Source: Dermacentor variabilis (Eukaryota > Arthropoda > Arachnida > Ixodida > Ixodidae). Taken from it: a stretch of DNA of 64,000 bases. The notes beneath the pieces were generated by a model. It was not told the DNA's origin. It saw nothing but the letters and a program-made list of their open reading frames with translations, and did no database searches. Shown piece after piece: positions 22,394 to 33,012 of the stretch. A program made the position numbers and the translations under genes. The stretch lies in contig NC_134576.1 of assembly GCF_050947875.1 (NCBI RefSeq), positions 56,114,255-56,178,254 on the forward strand, in the 5' to 3' direction. Position 1 is the first letter of the stretch; every line of letters starts with the position of its first letter.

Positions 22394-23490
22394 TTACGAA
22401 GCTCGAACTCGTTCTGGAGGAATCACACGCCTTCCGTTTCGTGTGTGATTGTGACAGGGATCGCTACACTGTTGCGCACTGCTTCTTTCATCACTGCACA
22501 TTTCTGGTGATTCCGCTGTCAGTTGCGTTGCTCCTCGGCCGTCTTCTAAACTAGTCCGATGCAGCGGGACGAGATGAGTGCGATTTCTGCGTAGAGTAGT
22601 TTCCCCGGATTCGACCCAGTACGATCTGGGATCGTCGGTGCTTCCTCGAACGACTCCTTCTCTTTGGAGGTCTACGCCCCATATGTCGTTTCCTTCGGAC
22701 AGCTCGGGCAGATCGCGCACTCCGTGGTGTCAGTCGTAGAGTCTCTTCTGGCGCTGACGCTGCGACCTCTCGAAAGCTGCTATTTCTTGGAGGTCTGGTG
22801 TCCAAGGCTGGAGGCTTTCGCTCGACGTGGGCAGGGCTGAGCTGCTCCCCATGAGCAGCTCGGCGGGGCTGTACCCTTTCTTCAGTGAGCTTATTCTGTA
22901 GGCCAGAAGAGTTTTATAAGCGTCAGCGGTTTTCTTTAGAAGCCCTTGATGATTTTCACGGCGGACTCTGCCAGTCCGTTGCTCTGATGATAATGAGGGC
23001 TGGACGTCACGTGTTGAAAGTTGTACTCCGATGCAAACTTTGAAATTTCAGCGCCGGAGGCTCTTGACAATTGCGGCCCATTATCGGAAACAACTACTTC
23101 CCGAATCCTGTGTCTGACGATAATGGATTTGCAGTGGTATATTACTGCTGATGAAGTCAGGTTATTCATCGGTACGAGCTCTGGGTAACGTGAAAAATAA
23201 TCCGTGATGATCAGCCACCATTTTTCCTCAAGAAAGAATAAATCCATCGCAATGTGCTGCCATGGCCTATCTGGAAACTTGGGCTGCCGCAGAGGCATCT
23301 TTTGACTGATGCTCTGCTTGAGGCAGCTGTGGCAGTTCTTAACAAATCGTTCAATGATCGCTTCGATACTTGGCCACCAAAGTGAGCTCTTGGAACGTGC
23401 CCGGCGCTTCTCGATTCTAAACTGTCCCTCGGGAATTATTTTAAGGATGGGCTGCCGAAGTGTCAATGGGACACTATCCGAAAGCCACAC
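22394..23490 (-). pseudogene. Integrase of the nested gypsy element
   Basis: One frame of 184 codons (23490-22936) holds the zinc-finger end (FVKNCHSCLKQS), and the D-D-E core: IAMDLFFLEEKW, VVVSDNGPQLS and GLAESAVKII. The first finger histidines are poorly kept. The C-terminal tail follows in shifted frames to about 22394 (basic, RRSRSRKHRRSQI). Integrase would insert the cDNA. Confidence 0.85.
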
Positions 23491-24202
23491 ATGAGCAGGT
23501 TTTCAACAAGGGCAATGCTTTGCCTCTCATTCCAGTAAGGCTTCAGGTCGAACCCAACGTCTCGACGGCTGGGAATGCCTTTTGTACACAAGTTGATAAG
23601 AGCATGAGATACCGTGTCTTGCTCTTGCTCCTGGGCGATAAGCTGTAAACTCTGCGCTGTTAGTGGGACTGACGAAGACACTAATCGCAGATAGCCCTGA
23701 ATCTTGTCCTCCAGTTCCAGAGATTTCATTTGTGGAAGAGGTGACCGAGAAAGCACGTTCGCCACCGTCAAGTCCCGGTCTGAAACATATACAATGTCAC
23801 ACGTGTAGCGCATCAGACTCACGCGCATTCTTTGTAGCCTTGGTGTTCGTCAATTCCTTTTGACCCAAACAAAGATACGAGTGGTTTGTGATCTGTCTCG
23901 AGACTAAAGCGCTTTCCTACGAGATAATCACGGAACTTTTCACTAGCCCACACGAGGGCAGCTTCTTCTTCTTCAATTTAGGCGTATCGCCGCTCGGGGG
24001 GCGTAAGACTTCTGGAAGCATAACAAATCAATTTGAACTGACCGTCTTTTTGCCTTTGGCGCAGGGCAGCTCCAAGACAGTACGATGAGGCGTCTGCTGT
24101 GACCACTGTTTCCATATTTGAATCGCAGATTCCCAGAACAGGGTCCGATGAAAGAAGATTCTTCCACTTCTTGAAGGTGGCTTCCTGCGAGGGACCCCAC
24201 AC
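23463..24202 (-). pseudogene. RNase H and connection of the nested gypsy element
   Basis: ATFKKWKNLLSSDPVLG and TVVTADASSYCLGAAL (first RNase H Asp) are followed by YASRSLTPPERRYA. The second part (23828-23463) shows the end of RNase H, IVYVSDRDLTVANVLSRSPL, and the run-up to integrase. A frame break falls between 23973 and 23828. Confidence 0.8.
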
Positions 24203-24491
24203 AACATGCTACCTTGAGCTCTTCATGGATGAAAGAGACTGAAGGACTTCCGCCATGCGTGGCAGAAAGCGGGCCAGATCATTTATGCCCATCACCCACC
24301 GTAACTCTGTCTTGGACGTTGGATGTGGCATTTCTGTCACCGCGTCAAGCTTTTGCTTATCTGAACGTACTGTGTTGTTCCCGATTGTATGTCACCAAAA
24401 TGAAATCTGGGTGACACTGAACTCGCTCTTATCTCTGTTCAAAGCAATGCCCGCTGTGCGGAGGCGGTCTATCACTGCCTGAAGCCGCTCG

Positions 24492-24924
24492 TCATGCTGC
24501 GCCTTCGTGGCACCTCAAATAAGCACATCGTCCATGGGGCAGACGACTACCTCCTGTCCTGAAAGAACCTGTCCCATTCGTCTTTGAAAATGTTTGGGTG
24601 CCGATAAAATTTCGAACGGAAGTCGGTTGAAATAAAATCGTCCGAATGGCGTGATAAAAGTTGTGTATTTTTTGCTTCCTTCCCTCAGCGGTACCTGCCA
24701 GAAACCCGAGTTCGCGTCGAGTTTCGAAAACGTGCTGGCTCCCCGTAGCATTCCGATGGTGTACTCGAATGGCGGGATGGGATGCCATTTTCGTTAACGT
24801 ATCTGTTGAGTTTTGTGAAGTCAACAGAGACTCGAACAGCACCCGAGGGCTTAAGAACGGCAACGATAGGTGCGCACCATGCAGTAGGCTCAGTGACAGG
24901 AGAAATGACGCCTAGTGCCTGCAC
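24492..24924 (-). pseudogene. Reverse transcriptase of the nested gypsy element
   Basis: Blocks: GVISPVTEPTAWCAPIVAVL, VRVSVDFTKLNRYV, STFSKLDANSGFWQVPL, TTFITPFGRFYFNRLPFEI and the catalytic box VVVCPMDDVLI (both Asp present). There is one frame change near 24750. The Asp of the first motif (KLDAN) is also present, so the active-site triad survives across two frames. Confidence 0.85.
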
Positions 24925-25071
24925 CTGCTCGAGCTCCTGTCTTCTTTTTTTTTGACCAAAGTCCGGGGGACTCTACGTGGGGACGACAGCGCGAAAGGCT
25001 TTGCTTCCGGATTCAACTTGAGGTCATACCCTTCTTTGCAGATCCCCAGTCCCCGGAACACTTGTGGAAAG

Positions 25072-25323
25072 TCATTCGGGGTCCAGTTTCTTCACTAGGT
25101 TGATTTGTGGTGGTACGCAGAGCCTTTCTATCGCTGGTTTCCCAAGAAGAGGGGTTCGGAGGCCTTGAAGTACGTACACGTCCTCGCGGCTGCTCGTTCC
25201 CGCAAACGTCATATTCATGGCAGCCATACCAGATATGGCAAGGGATTTACCATCAGATCCCTGAAGCCGGCGCCTTGCTGGTTGAAGGTTTATCGCGGAA
25301 AAGATACGAGTGAAGAGCTCCAC
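25072..25323 (-). pseudogene. Protease region of the nested gypsy element
   Basis: The frame has MELFTRIFSAINLQPARRRL and VYVLQGLRTPLLGKPAIERL, matching the C-terminal half of the retropepsin and the linker in this gypsy group. The DTGA-like motif would be in the preceding bases (GAGETVIPVEL-like, around 25330-25360) in a nearby frame. Confidence 0.6.
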
Positions 25324-25378
25324 CGGAATGACCGTTTCGCCCGCGCCAGTATCTACTTTAAATACCCCATTCGAGGAT

Positions 25379-26075
25379 TCAACAAGAACGGGAACTTCCT
25401 ACCTGTAAGCGGATGAACGGGATGAGACTAAGGAAGCCTGGTTCCTCAGTCCGGTTTTCGACGTTTCTGACAGCTCTGGTTGATCGGCAAACCGCCTCGA
25501 AGTGTCCTGTTTTCTCACTCTTTCCGCAGATTGCATCTTTCACTGGACAGGGCACTCGATTGTGCCTGTTTCTTCCGCACCAGCCGCATGGTTTGGGAAC
25601 GTTGCTTCCACTTTCAGGCGGAGGCGCGTTCTTCCCCGCTTGTCGCGTACTCCGCTGGGACTGTATTTGTTGGACTTCTTGTTCTCGCACGCGGTGAAGC
25701 TCTGCCTGCTGGTTGTTGATGGTCTCGTGCTGTCGTGCCACCAACAATGCTTTGTGTAGCTTTAGGTCCGGATCGAGCGGGAGCTCTCGAGATCTTACGG
25801 CCTTGGAGAACCACCACGAGACGATCTCGAAATAAATCTTCTCGCAGCTCCCCGTAGTCGCACACGGAAGCAAGCGCGTGCAGTGCAGTAACAGAATCGA
25901 CGGATTCGCCGTCTTGTTGCGTTCGAGTGTTAAACTTGACCCTTTCATAAATAATGCTCCGTCGTGGAACAAAGTAGGCCTTGTATTTCTTCAGTACGAC
26001 GTCAAGCTTCTGGTCGCCAGGCTCAAGTTTGAACGTTTTGAAGAAATGCTCGGCTTGAGGTCCCATTAGATACAC
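25379..26075 (-). pseudogene. Gag of the nested gypsy element
   Basis: The capsid part (26075-25614) includes FFKTFKLEPGDQKLDVVLKK and YFVPRRSIIYERVKFNTRTQ. A second frame (25972-25379) includes LLVARQHETINNQQAELHRV and two adjacent knuckles, CGWCGRNRHNRVPCPVK and CGKSEKTGHFEAVC. One frameshift near 25850 separates the parts. Gag would bind and package the element RNA. Confidence 0.8.
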
Positions 26076-26365
26076 CGATGCAACTACTTGACTCTTTTCT
26101 GGCTTCCCGTGAAGTCTAGACGCAGTTCGGAAGCGAAGAAATTGCTGTTTTCTTGGGGAGCCAGTCGTTGGGCGTTGAGAAACTGAAGGGCTCGTGTGGA
26201 GAAATTTGAAACAAAGTCATCTTACTCGGTTTTTCCTGGTAAGGTACCTGTTGGCTTGTGCGGCGTCTGGCACTGTTTAGGGGGCCGCGGCATCCTCGTT
26301 TCAGGGCTAGTCCGACGTCCGCGAGCCGTGATGCCTCAGATAGGCGGGCGCCACTTCTGACAATA

Positions 26366-26520
26366 TGTTTGTGTCGCGACTAGACGCAAAGAAGAGTCCG
26401 TCCTTCACCTTCAACAAGCAACAACCAAAGAACATTTATTATCAGGGAGCAGTGGACTTTATAGACCACATCGCTGTAACTGCTGACGCTGCCTAAGCTG
26501 GCGAGCAATCTTACCACACA
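26366..26520 (-). repeat. 5' LTR of the nested gypsy element
   Basis: 155 bp, starts TGTTTGTGTCGCGACTAG and ends CTTACCACACA. It is followed by the GCTGT target duplicate. Confidence 0.82.
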
Positions 26521-26606
26521 GCTGTGAAGTCAATGAAGTTGAGGATGTACTTCTCTTCTGCTGCTAGCATCGTGATGTGGTCAAGAGCTATGGCATTGAA
26601 GAGAAT

Positions 26607-26834
26607 CTATGTAGTAGGCATGTAACACATCGTGCCCACTTCATGAACGTGTGCTAGGCCTGTTGTGCACTTGGCAAACTTGAGAGGCTTCGACATACTC
26701 TTTCGTAGTAGCAGCCATTTTCGGCCACCAATAGCGGTATTTGATCTTTGTGAGAATGCGTGACACATCCATGTGTCCAGTGGCACCATGAGCAAGTTCA
26801 AGGATTTGATGTTGCATCTAGGCTGGGACAACAA
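26607..26834 (-). pseudogene. Integrase N-terminal part of the outer gypsy element
   Basis: Minus-strand fragments resemble the HHCC finger: DTWMCHAFSQRSNTAIGGRKW with FAKCTTG downstream. Cysteines and frame are partly lost. The integrase core resumes at 22180 after the nested element. Confidence 0.65.
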
Positions 26835-27039
26835 TTGTGTACATGTCTGGACTCACAACCCTGCAAAGGATTTCATTGGCCACAACAAAGTTCTGGTTCT
26901 CCTGTCCTGACAGAAGCTTTGCACGGATGGCCTTGCATGTTTCATCTTCAGCTTACATCGTGATGAGGGTGTGGACTTGAGACACTGTGGCGCATTAGTA
27001 ACGTGAAAGCATGTCAGCTACATGGTTCTGACGTCCTGG

Positions 27040-28458
27040 TCGATGTTGAACAGAGAAGTCAAACTCTGCTAGATCGAGTAGCATTCCTGTGAATCGTCGA
27101 GACGGCTTAAGGTTTGTCGTCAAGCAGGCGACTGACTAGTTGTCTGTCAGAAGATGGAACCGTCGTCCGGGTAGACAATGTCGAAACTTCACTGCTGTAA
27201 TTGCCCAATACACGGCGAAAGCTTCCCAAACGTTGCTCTGCAGTTTACGCTCAGGTTCTGTGAGCAATCGGCTGGCAAACTCGATCACAGTCTCTCTGCC
27301 GTCTTTCTTTTGGGGGAGGCTGGCCCACGGGCTGTAGCAGATGCGTCTGTGGCGACTGTCGTAGGTACATCAGCGTCAAAATGGTCCGGTATTGCCGCTG
27401 ATGTTAGTGCAGAGCGAATAGTGTCAAAGGCCCTCTGGCACACAGGTGTCCACTCTAACACAAAAGTCCGAAAGGCGGTTTGGAGAGGCGCAGCAATCTT
27501 CGAAGAGTTACGAATGAAGCGTCTGTAGAAATTGGCTGTTTGGAGCCAAGAGAGCCCCTGTGTTGACGTTTTTGGCACCGGTGTTCGCAGGAGCGCTTCA
27601 ATCTTTGAGGGGTCTGGTTGTTTGCCCTGTTCCGAGATCACAAATCCGAGAAACTTCCCCGAAGAAACAGCAAACCTACACTTCTTCAGGGAAGCCTTGA
27701 AGCCGGCCCGCTGCAGGAGAGTCAGAGTCAGTCTCCTCCAGATGATCTACGAACTCCGATAATGTGTTGGCGAAGATGATGATTTTCTCCAGATATGTGT
27801 GAACAGCTGATGTGGACTGTCGAGGCTTTAGCTGAGAAAGTATTTTGTGAATCGCCTTTTGAGAGGTGGATGGTGCGTTCTTCAATCCGAAAGTCATTCG
27901 CGTCTATATGAGAGTACACTGGTGCGTGATGAATGTGGTTTTCTCTTGGTATTCCTCTTTTACTCTGATTATCCAGTATGCACAGCACAAATCCAAGACC
28001 GCAAACAGGGAGCTTCCCGCAAGTTCATCAGAAGTGTCATCAGCGTGGGGAAGTGGGTGCAGGACATTCACTGTCATATGGTTCAGAGGTATATAATTCA
28101 CGCACAGCCTCTTTTGGTCGTTTTACATCACTACCACTGCTGGGAAGCCCCATGGGCCATAGAATGTTCGGATCATGTCACTCTCAAGCAGCGTCGCTAT
28201 CTGACGCTCGAGAAATTGTCTATCACTGGCTGTGTAACGGTACGAATGTCAACCGTACGGCTTGGCGTCAGGCGCCAGCTTGATCTCGTGTTCAATGCCT
28301 TCATAGAGACCGATGTCTTCGGGGCTCGTGCTGAGAAGACCAGCATGACGTTGCACAATGCACTTTACGGCTGCTTGTTCTTCAGGATTGAGCTGAGCTC
28401 CGAGGCAGATGCCAGTCAGGGGATCATAAGGCACGTTATCAAGTCGGTCTGAAGGCAA
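27040..28458 (-). pseudogene. Reverse transcriptase and RNase H of the outer gypsy element
   Basis: Blocks in minus order: LNPEEQAAVKCIVQRHAGLL, the fingers segment LDLCCAYWIIRVKEEYQEKT, MTFGLKNAPST, the catalytic box as HTYLEKIIIFA (YLDD changed to YLEK, both aspartates lost), ANFYRRFIRNSSKIAAPL and the RNase H start TVATDASATA. Frameshifts separate the blocks. This copy cannot encode an active polymerase. Confidence 0.83.
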
Positions 28459-28606
28459 CGGGCTGGAGCAGCTTGTCTCGAGTGGGCTTGTGGGGCATGT
28501 TGTTTCCAGTTGAACTAGGGCCGCCTTGTTGAGCTGACTCTACAAGGGTTCATTCTCGTCCGGCTCATACTCGAATAGAAGCGGCTCTGCTGTGGGCTGA
28601 GAGGGA

Positions 28607-29179
28607 TCAAAACGTGACAATGCAGATGCTGTCGACATTACTGAATTCGATATTCTTGGGCGATAGTTCCTCTTTCCACTGCACTACAACGTTGGTAGAT
28701 GGCTGGCAGGTCACAGGCAGCTTCGGAGGTTTGCAGTGGAGTTCAGCTTGAGCTGTGTAAAACCAATCCTCTCCCAGAATGAGAGGAAGGGCGTTGCGTT
28801 CAAGGATGGCTGCTATGACAACTGCAGATAGAGGTCCAATGGGGATTCTCAAAAAGACAGATCCTTCAAAAATGACGGAGCTTCGGCTGACGACAAGCAA
28901 AGGTGACTTCGTCCACGGTTCGATGTTGAGGTTTGATGCTAAGCTTCCTGGAAGAATGGTGATGTTTGAGCCGCTGTCTGGGAAAGCACTGATCTCTCCC
29001 AGTCCTTTGACTTTAGCACTAGCGTCGGCCCGTCTGAACTTGGATCCATACAGGGTATCATCGACACGGCCAACAGAGGCTGTTGGTGCTTTGAGGACTT
29101 TCGGGAACAGAAGGTTGCTTTGGTGTAGTATATTTACTTGCAAGGTGACCCTTCTCTTGAAAGTTGTAGCACACTGCAT
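28607..29179 (-). pseudogene. Retropepsin-type protease of the outer gypsy element
   Basis: The frame is open for about 190 codons. It contains ISAFPDSGSNITIL, an aspartic protease active site with DSG in place of DTG, and later PLILGEDWF, the ILGxDWL-like strand that closes the protease fold. The catalytic Asp is intact. The spacer after it leads to the RT at 28458. Confidence 0.75.
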
Positions 29180-30225
29180 CTTTCAAGTCTTGCTCTCTTC
29201 TGTATGCTAGGGCACCATACTTAGCTGAAATGGCTTCGTACTTCAACTCTTGGTCCGCAGGTGGTAGGCTGTTAATACGAGGAGGCTGCGTCATGCGTGT
29301 GGCGTACTGGAACGTTCACAGTACTGTCAGTTCTGGCAGTAGCACTCTGGAGCTGGTGACTGTCTTGCGAATTGCTGTGCTGACTGCGGAGATTGGATCA
29401 GGTGGGCTTGGTCCAATGTAGCGTTGCATCCACTTCGGATACAACGCTGAGGAAGTCGTCGACGGTACGGGGTCGCTGAACAGCGATAGATGTGGCTACC
29501 TGGTTGCCACAAATGCCTTGAACGAGGTAATCGATGCGTTCCTTGTAAGTAATAGAAGCTGGACAGCATGACATGATCTTGAGTTTTGGAAAGATGTACT
29601 GCTGCAGGCTCTCTCCGGCATTTCGTATAAGGGCTGTGATATTCTGTTGCCACTGCATGATAGAAAGTTGTTCACCGAATTGTTCTTGGAGTCCCGCCTT
29701 CCAGATGGTCCATGTGGTAAGCTGTCGCCTTGTTGAGGCACGCCAGTCTGCTGCGACTCCACGTAGCTTTCCTTGCGCGATTGTGAGCAGAGTTGGGTCT
29801 CCCCATCGTGCAAGTCGTTGAATGCGCTCGAGCTCTTCCATCCAGTGCTTGAAAGTGGGGGTGCCACTTCCGTTGAAGGTAGGTAGCGAAGCTGAGACGT
29901 CTGGTAGCGTTGTCACGTGGACTGGGTTCGCGTGACTTGCTATTGTGATCATCATAATGGCCATGTTCTGGTGAAGAAAAGCTGCCATGCGCTGCATGTT
30001 TTCTGCTGGGTCTTACGTGAAGGTTGGCATGACTGGGAAGGACATCGTAGGCGCTGACATGGTCGGGAACGACGTTGAAATTGCGGGCACGCATGGCGCG
30101 GGTTCGTGGTTTGGCGCAGGGTCTTTCGCGGTATCAACCAAAAGTCGGTCGTTTAGTTCCTCCTTGTTGCCGGTTGTGCAGAGGCTTCGGCGGTGCAGCT
30201 CAGTTTTAATCAACTCTGCATTCAA
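29058..30225 (-). pseudogene. Gag of the outer gypsy element, with SAP motif
   Basis: The N-terminal frame (30225-30013) has LIKTELHRRSLCTTGNKEEL, a SAP-type DNA/RNA-binding helix-extended loop-helix, then a stop. The next frame (29997-29398) gives a capsid-type region with PTFNGSGTPTFKHWMEELER and VAADWRASTRRQLTTW. A third frame (29294-29058) carries one zinc knuckle, CYNFQEKGHLASKY, with two cysteines lost. The frame is broken twice. Confidence 0.75.
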
Positions 30226-30385
30226 GGTGGCGAGATCTTCTGCGGTGGCAACACGCCAGTTTATGAACGACGTCGTTGTTGACGCGCCGGGCTGGGTAGA
30301 CTCAGGAATTGTTTGGCGTTCAACAGCGCTCAGTCGAGGGCATCATGACTTACTTGGCAGGCGAAGTGACTATGGCAGGTTGCGG

Positions 30386-30400
30386 ATGTCGACTGCGCCA
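30386..30400 (-). promoter_or_regulatory. Probable primer-binding site
   Basis: On the minus strand TGGCGCAGTCGACAT begins two bases after the 5' LTR end. TGG plus this sequence resembles the tRNA-Ser-primed sites of the 17.6/297 group; that assignment is from memory. Confidence 0.5.
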
Positions 30401-30402
30401 TG

Positions 30403-30587
30403 TGTGAGTGGAGGAAGCTTGTGGAAAGCGTGGAAAACATTTAATTGGGCAGAATTGCAAAGTACGGTCACATTGTACGAGGCTGAAAAACCCCGGCTCT
30501 CCGCTTTTGTCCGGAAAACATCCAATGGCTCTCAGGGTTGCTTAATCTGGTTTCTGAATACCGCTATGTTTAGAACTAAGTCTCACA
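30403..30587 (-). repeat. 5' LTR of the outer gypsy element
   Basis: 185 bp, starts TGTGAGTGGAGGAAGC and ends AGTCTCACA. It has the same length and core as the left copy, with scattered substitutions indicating an old insertion. Confidence 0.88.
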
Positions 30588-31200
30588 ATACGTATGTGTT
30601 GAAATCCAAATACGTTAGACAAATAAGTTGTCTAAGCGGGCGGAAAAACATATGGTTTTAAACTGAACGCTAAGAAAAGTACGTGCGTCCGCTTCTCGAA
30701 CATGAGAGGTGTACTACCGGACCCCGCGATAGAACTCCACGAATAATGACTACCTGTGAGCTCCGAAAATAAATTACTGGACAATAAAATAACCTTTATC
30801 TGCGGCCTGAAGTATCTCAAGACCAAGTGCCTCAAGGCTACGAATCTGCTGAAGCTCTTGTCACGCACATTCAGGCAAAGTGACACGTAATGCCTGATTA
30901 GCTTGTACAAAAGTCTAATACGATCACGCCTTGACTACGGAGCCGTAGTTTATAATTCCGCTACGCCTACAATTCTTTGAAAATATTAGGTCCTACTTAC
31001 CACTGGGGTATACGCCTTGCGACAGGCGTCTCCAGGACTCGTCCTGAACAAATAGCGTTCTTGGAATGTAACGAATGGTCTCTATTATTCCAAAGGACAT
31101 ATTTAAGCTTATCATCGGCTTCAAGGTACGATCATATGTAGACTTCAAGCTAAGCATCTTGAAAGAGTTCCCGGTCCAGTTGGATTAATTATTTATGACT
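30588..31200 (+). mobile_element. Jockey-like LINE, 3' part after the LTR insertion
   Basis: The RT resumes directly after the right LTR. Recognisable pieces are the segment around AEKHMVLN, then CVRFSNMRG, PDPAIELHE, SRLDYGAVVYNSAT and LGIRLATGVSRT, with an ECNEWSLLFQRTYLSLSS end typical of this LINE family. Frameshifts occur at about 30660 and later. Together with 20170-21008 it forms one element split by 9.6 kb. Confidence 0.78.
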
Positions 31201-31428
31201 TTGAAGTGGCTCTAAAGAAAAAAGCTAGTTTATTTTTCCAATGTTACGGAACAAAATTCGCTCCTCCTTCAGGGAGGATGATGAAGGACCTGGGGAGGAG
31301 CCATGTTTAAGCTTTCATGTTTCGGCGTGGGAGGTGGTGGAGTGAGGGGTGTGGAATTCGTCTTGGCTGATTGAGAGTGGTAGGCCGGGAACTGCCCGGG
31401 ATAGTTCTGTGCTTATTGTGAATTTAAC

Positions 31429-32140
31429 CTAAAGGCAGCTTTTCTTTGAAGTGGTTGAATCTGTCGGTTTTGTTCGTTCGTCTCGCTTGTAAGAATGTCG
31501 GTTCTTTCGAACGGGTCTTCTGAGTTTCCGGCCAGGGGATTTCGCGGTATCATCTGTCTTGTCTCTGTGACATGTCTTGAGCTTTTCATCGTTCCTGTGC
31601 TGCTGAGGGGGGGAAGGGGAGGGCGGCTTCTTCATGGCTACACAAGGGTGGTGGGCAGGCCAGGTCCGACATGGTTGGTTCCATTTTTGGCTGTGCTTAA
31701 ACCGTGAATACAAACTTAAGGCAGGTTTTCTTTTGAACAGTTTAAGCTCTTTCTGATGTTTTGCATATACCACGACTCCAGCAACAGTCGTCTCTACTGG
31801 ATGGCCTTGATTGTTAAAATTTCCGTTTCTTCCAACGCAACTTAATGGTTGTTATCTTCTCAGTGTTCGGCTAGCGAGTTTCTTTCTCTGGACAACGTTC
31901 TGACATGGATCTTGTGTCGCTTCATACTTTCGGTCAAGTTCTTCGTTTCACCAATGTATGCTGCCTAACAGTCGGAAAAATTGAATTAGTAGACGACCCC
32001 TTGGGAGGAACCGTCCTTGAGTTTCGGTAGGATATGGTTTATGGTGTTAATCAATTTGTGTGTCAGCTTTAAATCTTCTGTCTTTAACATTCTGCTGATG
32101 GCTTCACTGGTACATTTGACGTAGGGAAGAGATATTCATT
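31429..32140 (-). mobile_element. Penelope-like element remnant with GIY-YIG endonuclease, minus strand
   Basis: On the minus strand from about 32135 the sequence reads KPSAE, then GVVY, a stop, and AAYIGETKN, matching the GIY-YIG core of Penelope-like elements (GVVYKIPCxDCxxxYIGET). SLAEH and an ESW-like helix follow. The rest (to about 31430) gives a basic, lysine-rich frame that may be the C-terminal tail. Stops break it. Confidence 0.65.
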
Positions 32141-32189
32141 TCCGGGAAGAAAACAGTCCTCGACTAACCCAACTTCCCCAAAACGGATA

Positions 32190-32480
32190 ACCGTCCCGTA
32201 GATCAAAGGTGCCAGTTAAGCCATCAGCAGAATTTTTAAAAAGAAGGCATAAAGTTCATGCACAAACCGAGTAACTCAATAAACCACCTCCTGCCGAAAC
32301 CCAAGCACCATTGAGCAAGACTGAGAGCCCAGGGGGTCGTCTACAAAATCAAACATTCCGACTGCCAGGCAGCATGCATTGGCGAAACGAAATGTTGACC
32401 GTCATCTGACAACTGCATCACGTCAAAGGTGATGTCACCGATCTAGTTTTCGTCAGTGACGTCACCTGAGGGCGTCATGT
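32190..32480 (+). mobile_element. Penelope-like element remnant with GIY-YIG endonuclease, plus strand
   Basis: The plus strand reads VPVKPSAEF, LPKPKHPLSKTE (shifted frame), then GVVYKIKHSDCQAACIGETK, the GIY-YIG core with Cys in place of the second-block Tyr. It mirrors the minus-strand copy ending at 32140, with about 50 bp between them. No reverse transcriptase is left on either side. Confidence 0.68.
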
Positions 32481-32920
32481 CATGCCTCTTGGAGAAGCAT
32501 TACAATGAGCGTTTCTCGCTTCTTTTCACTGTCTCCGGGATAGACTCACCTCTTTGTGTGAGTATCCCCCACGCGGACAAGAAAAATCGCGACCAACCAG
32601 AGGCTAGCAGCTTGACTGTAAAACGCCAGATAGCTAGTACGTAGCCTGTGGCAACTTCTTCATCATTGGTGAGCTAGCCTATAAACCCCATGTGGCATTA
32701 TTATAATCGTGTTGAAGCGTCTAAACACAGACATGTATTTCAAAGGTGTCCGCATGTGTAGCACAAAATTCGGGCATCGTATAAGACCAAAAGCTAACTC
32801 AGGCAAAGCGGATACGGGACACACACTCTCGTCTTTATCGCAAGCGTTGTTTTTTTTTCGGCGCAAACTAAAAAAATCGCACAAGCTGCTGCAATTATAC
32901 CGTGGATTTTTGCATTGCAG

Positions 32921-33012
32921 CCGAAGCAGCGCTCCAAGCACACCACCATGGCGCAGCGGCCGTCATCGTGTCCAACCACGGAGGCCGCCAGCTCGATGGA
33001 ACGCCGGCCACA
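32921..33012 (+). CDS. HAO1: 2-hydroxyacid oxidase, visible exon D (catalytic His/Arg)
   Basis: This 92-bp exon has a good acceptor (TTTTTGCATTGCAG). CC completes the Ala codon begun by exon C, then 30 codons read EAALQAHHHGAAAVIVSNHG and GRQLDGTPAT. SNHGGRQLDG is the family signature with the catalytic His and substrate-binding Arg, both present. The donor is GTGCGT in phase 0. It lies 23.7 kb from exon C, so exon order rests on splice phase and family alignment. Confidence 0.94.

Larger units (their letters stand above)
22186..26520 (-). mobile_element. Nested Ty3/gypsy element, minus strand
   Basis: 4.3 kb, inserted within the integrase of the outer element. LTR-like repeats lie at 22186-22358 and 26366-26520 (TGTT... 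to ...CACA or ...CACG). The flanks are GCTAT (22181-22185) and GCTGT (26521-26525), a 5-bp target duplication with one mismatch. A purine tract (AAGAGAGAGAAAGGAAGA on the minus strand, 22359-22376) adjoins the 3' LTR. Domain order on the minus strand is gag, protease, RT, RNase H, integrase. Reading frames are broken but less decayed than in the outer element, as expected for a later arrival. Confidence 0.88.
21009..30587 (-). mobile_element. Ty3/gypsy-like LTR element (outer), minus strand, itself interrupted
   Basis: Two direct repeats of exactly 185 bp (21009-21193 and 30403-30587) start TGTGAGTGGA and end in CTCATA or CTCACA, giving TG...CA ends with a TGTGAG/CTCACA inverted terminus. Minus-strand domains run gag with SAP motif, zinc knuckle, protease, RT, RNase H, integrase. 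The integrase is cut by another element at 22186-26520. A purine-rich tract (GGTGGGGTGGGA on the minus strand, 21194-21205) adjoins the 3' LTR. TGGCGCAGTCG two bases inside the 5' LTR is a likely primer-binding site. Target-site duplication is not clear (GATGT versus ATACG). Confidence 0.88.
9196..32920 (+). other. Intron C-D, 23.7 kb, filled with retroelements
   Basis: The donor is GTAAGC and the acceptor TTTTGCATTGCAG. The intron contains a SINE, a GAC-rich repeat, remnants of several LINEs, an LTR element nested in a LINE with a further LTR element inside it, and two Penelope-like fragments, described separately. Stretches 9665-12257 and 12651-13744 are AT-rich or unique-looking with no gene seen, apart from a 30-bp palindrome at 10185. 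Confidence 0.85.

Noticed and set aside
22394..22805. Arginine-rich frame as a separate regulatory protein
   Set aside because: It lies between the integrase core and 3' LTR of the nested gypsy element and is best read as the integrase tail in shifted frames.
21009..30587. Endogenous retrovirus with an env gene
   Set aside because: After the integrase the next features are the polypurine tract and 3' LTR. No envelope-like frame with signal peptide or transmembrane segment is present in either LTR element.
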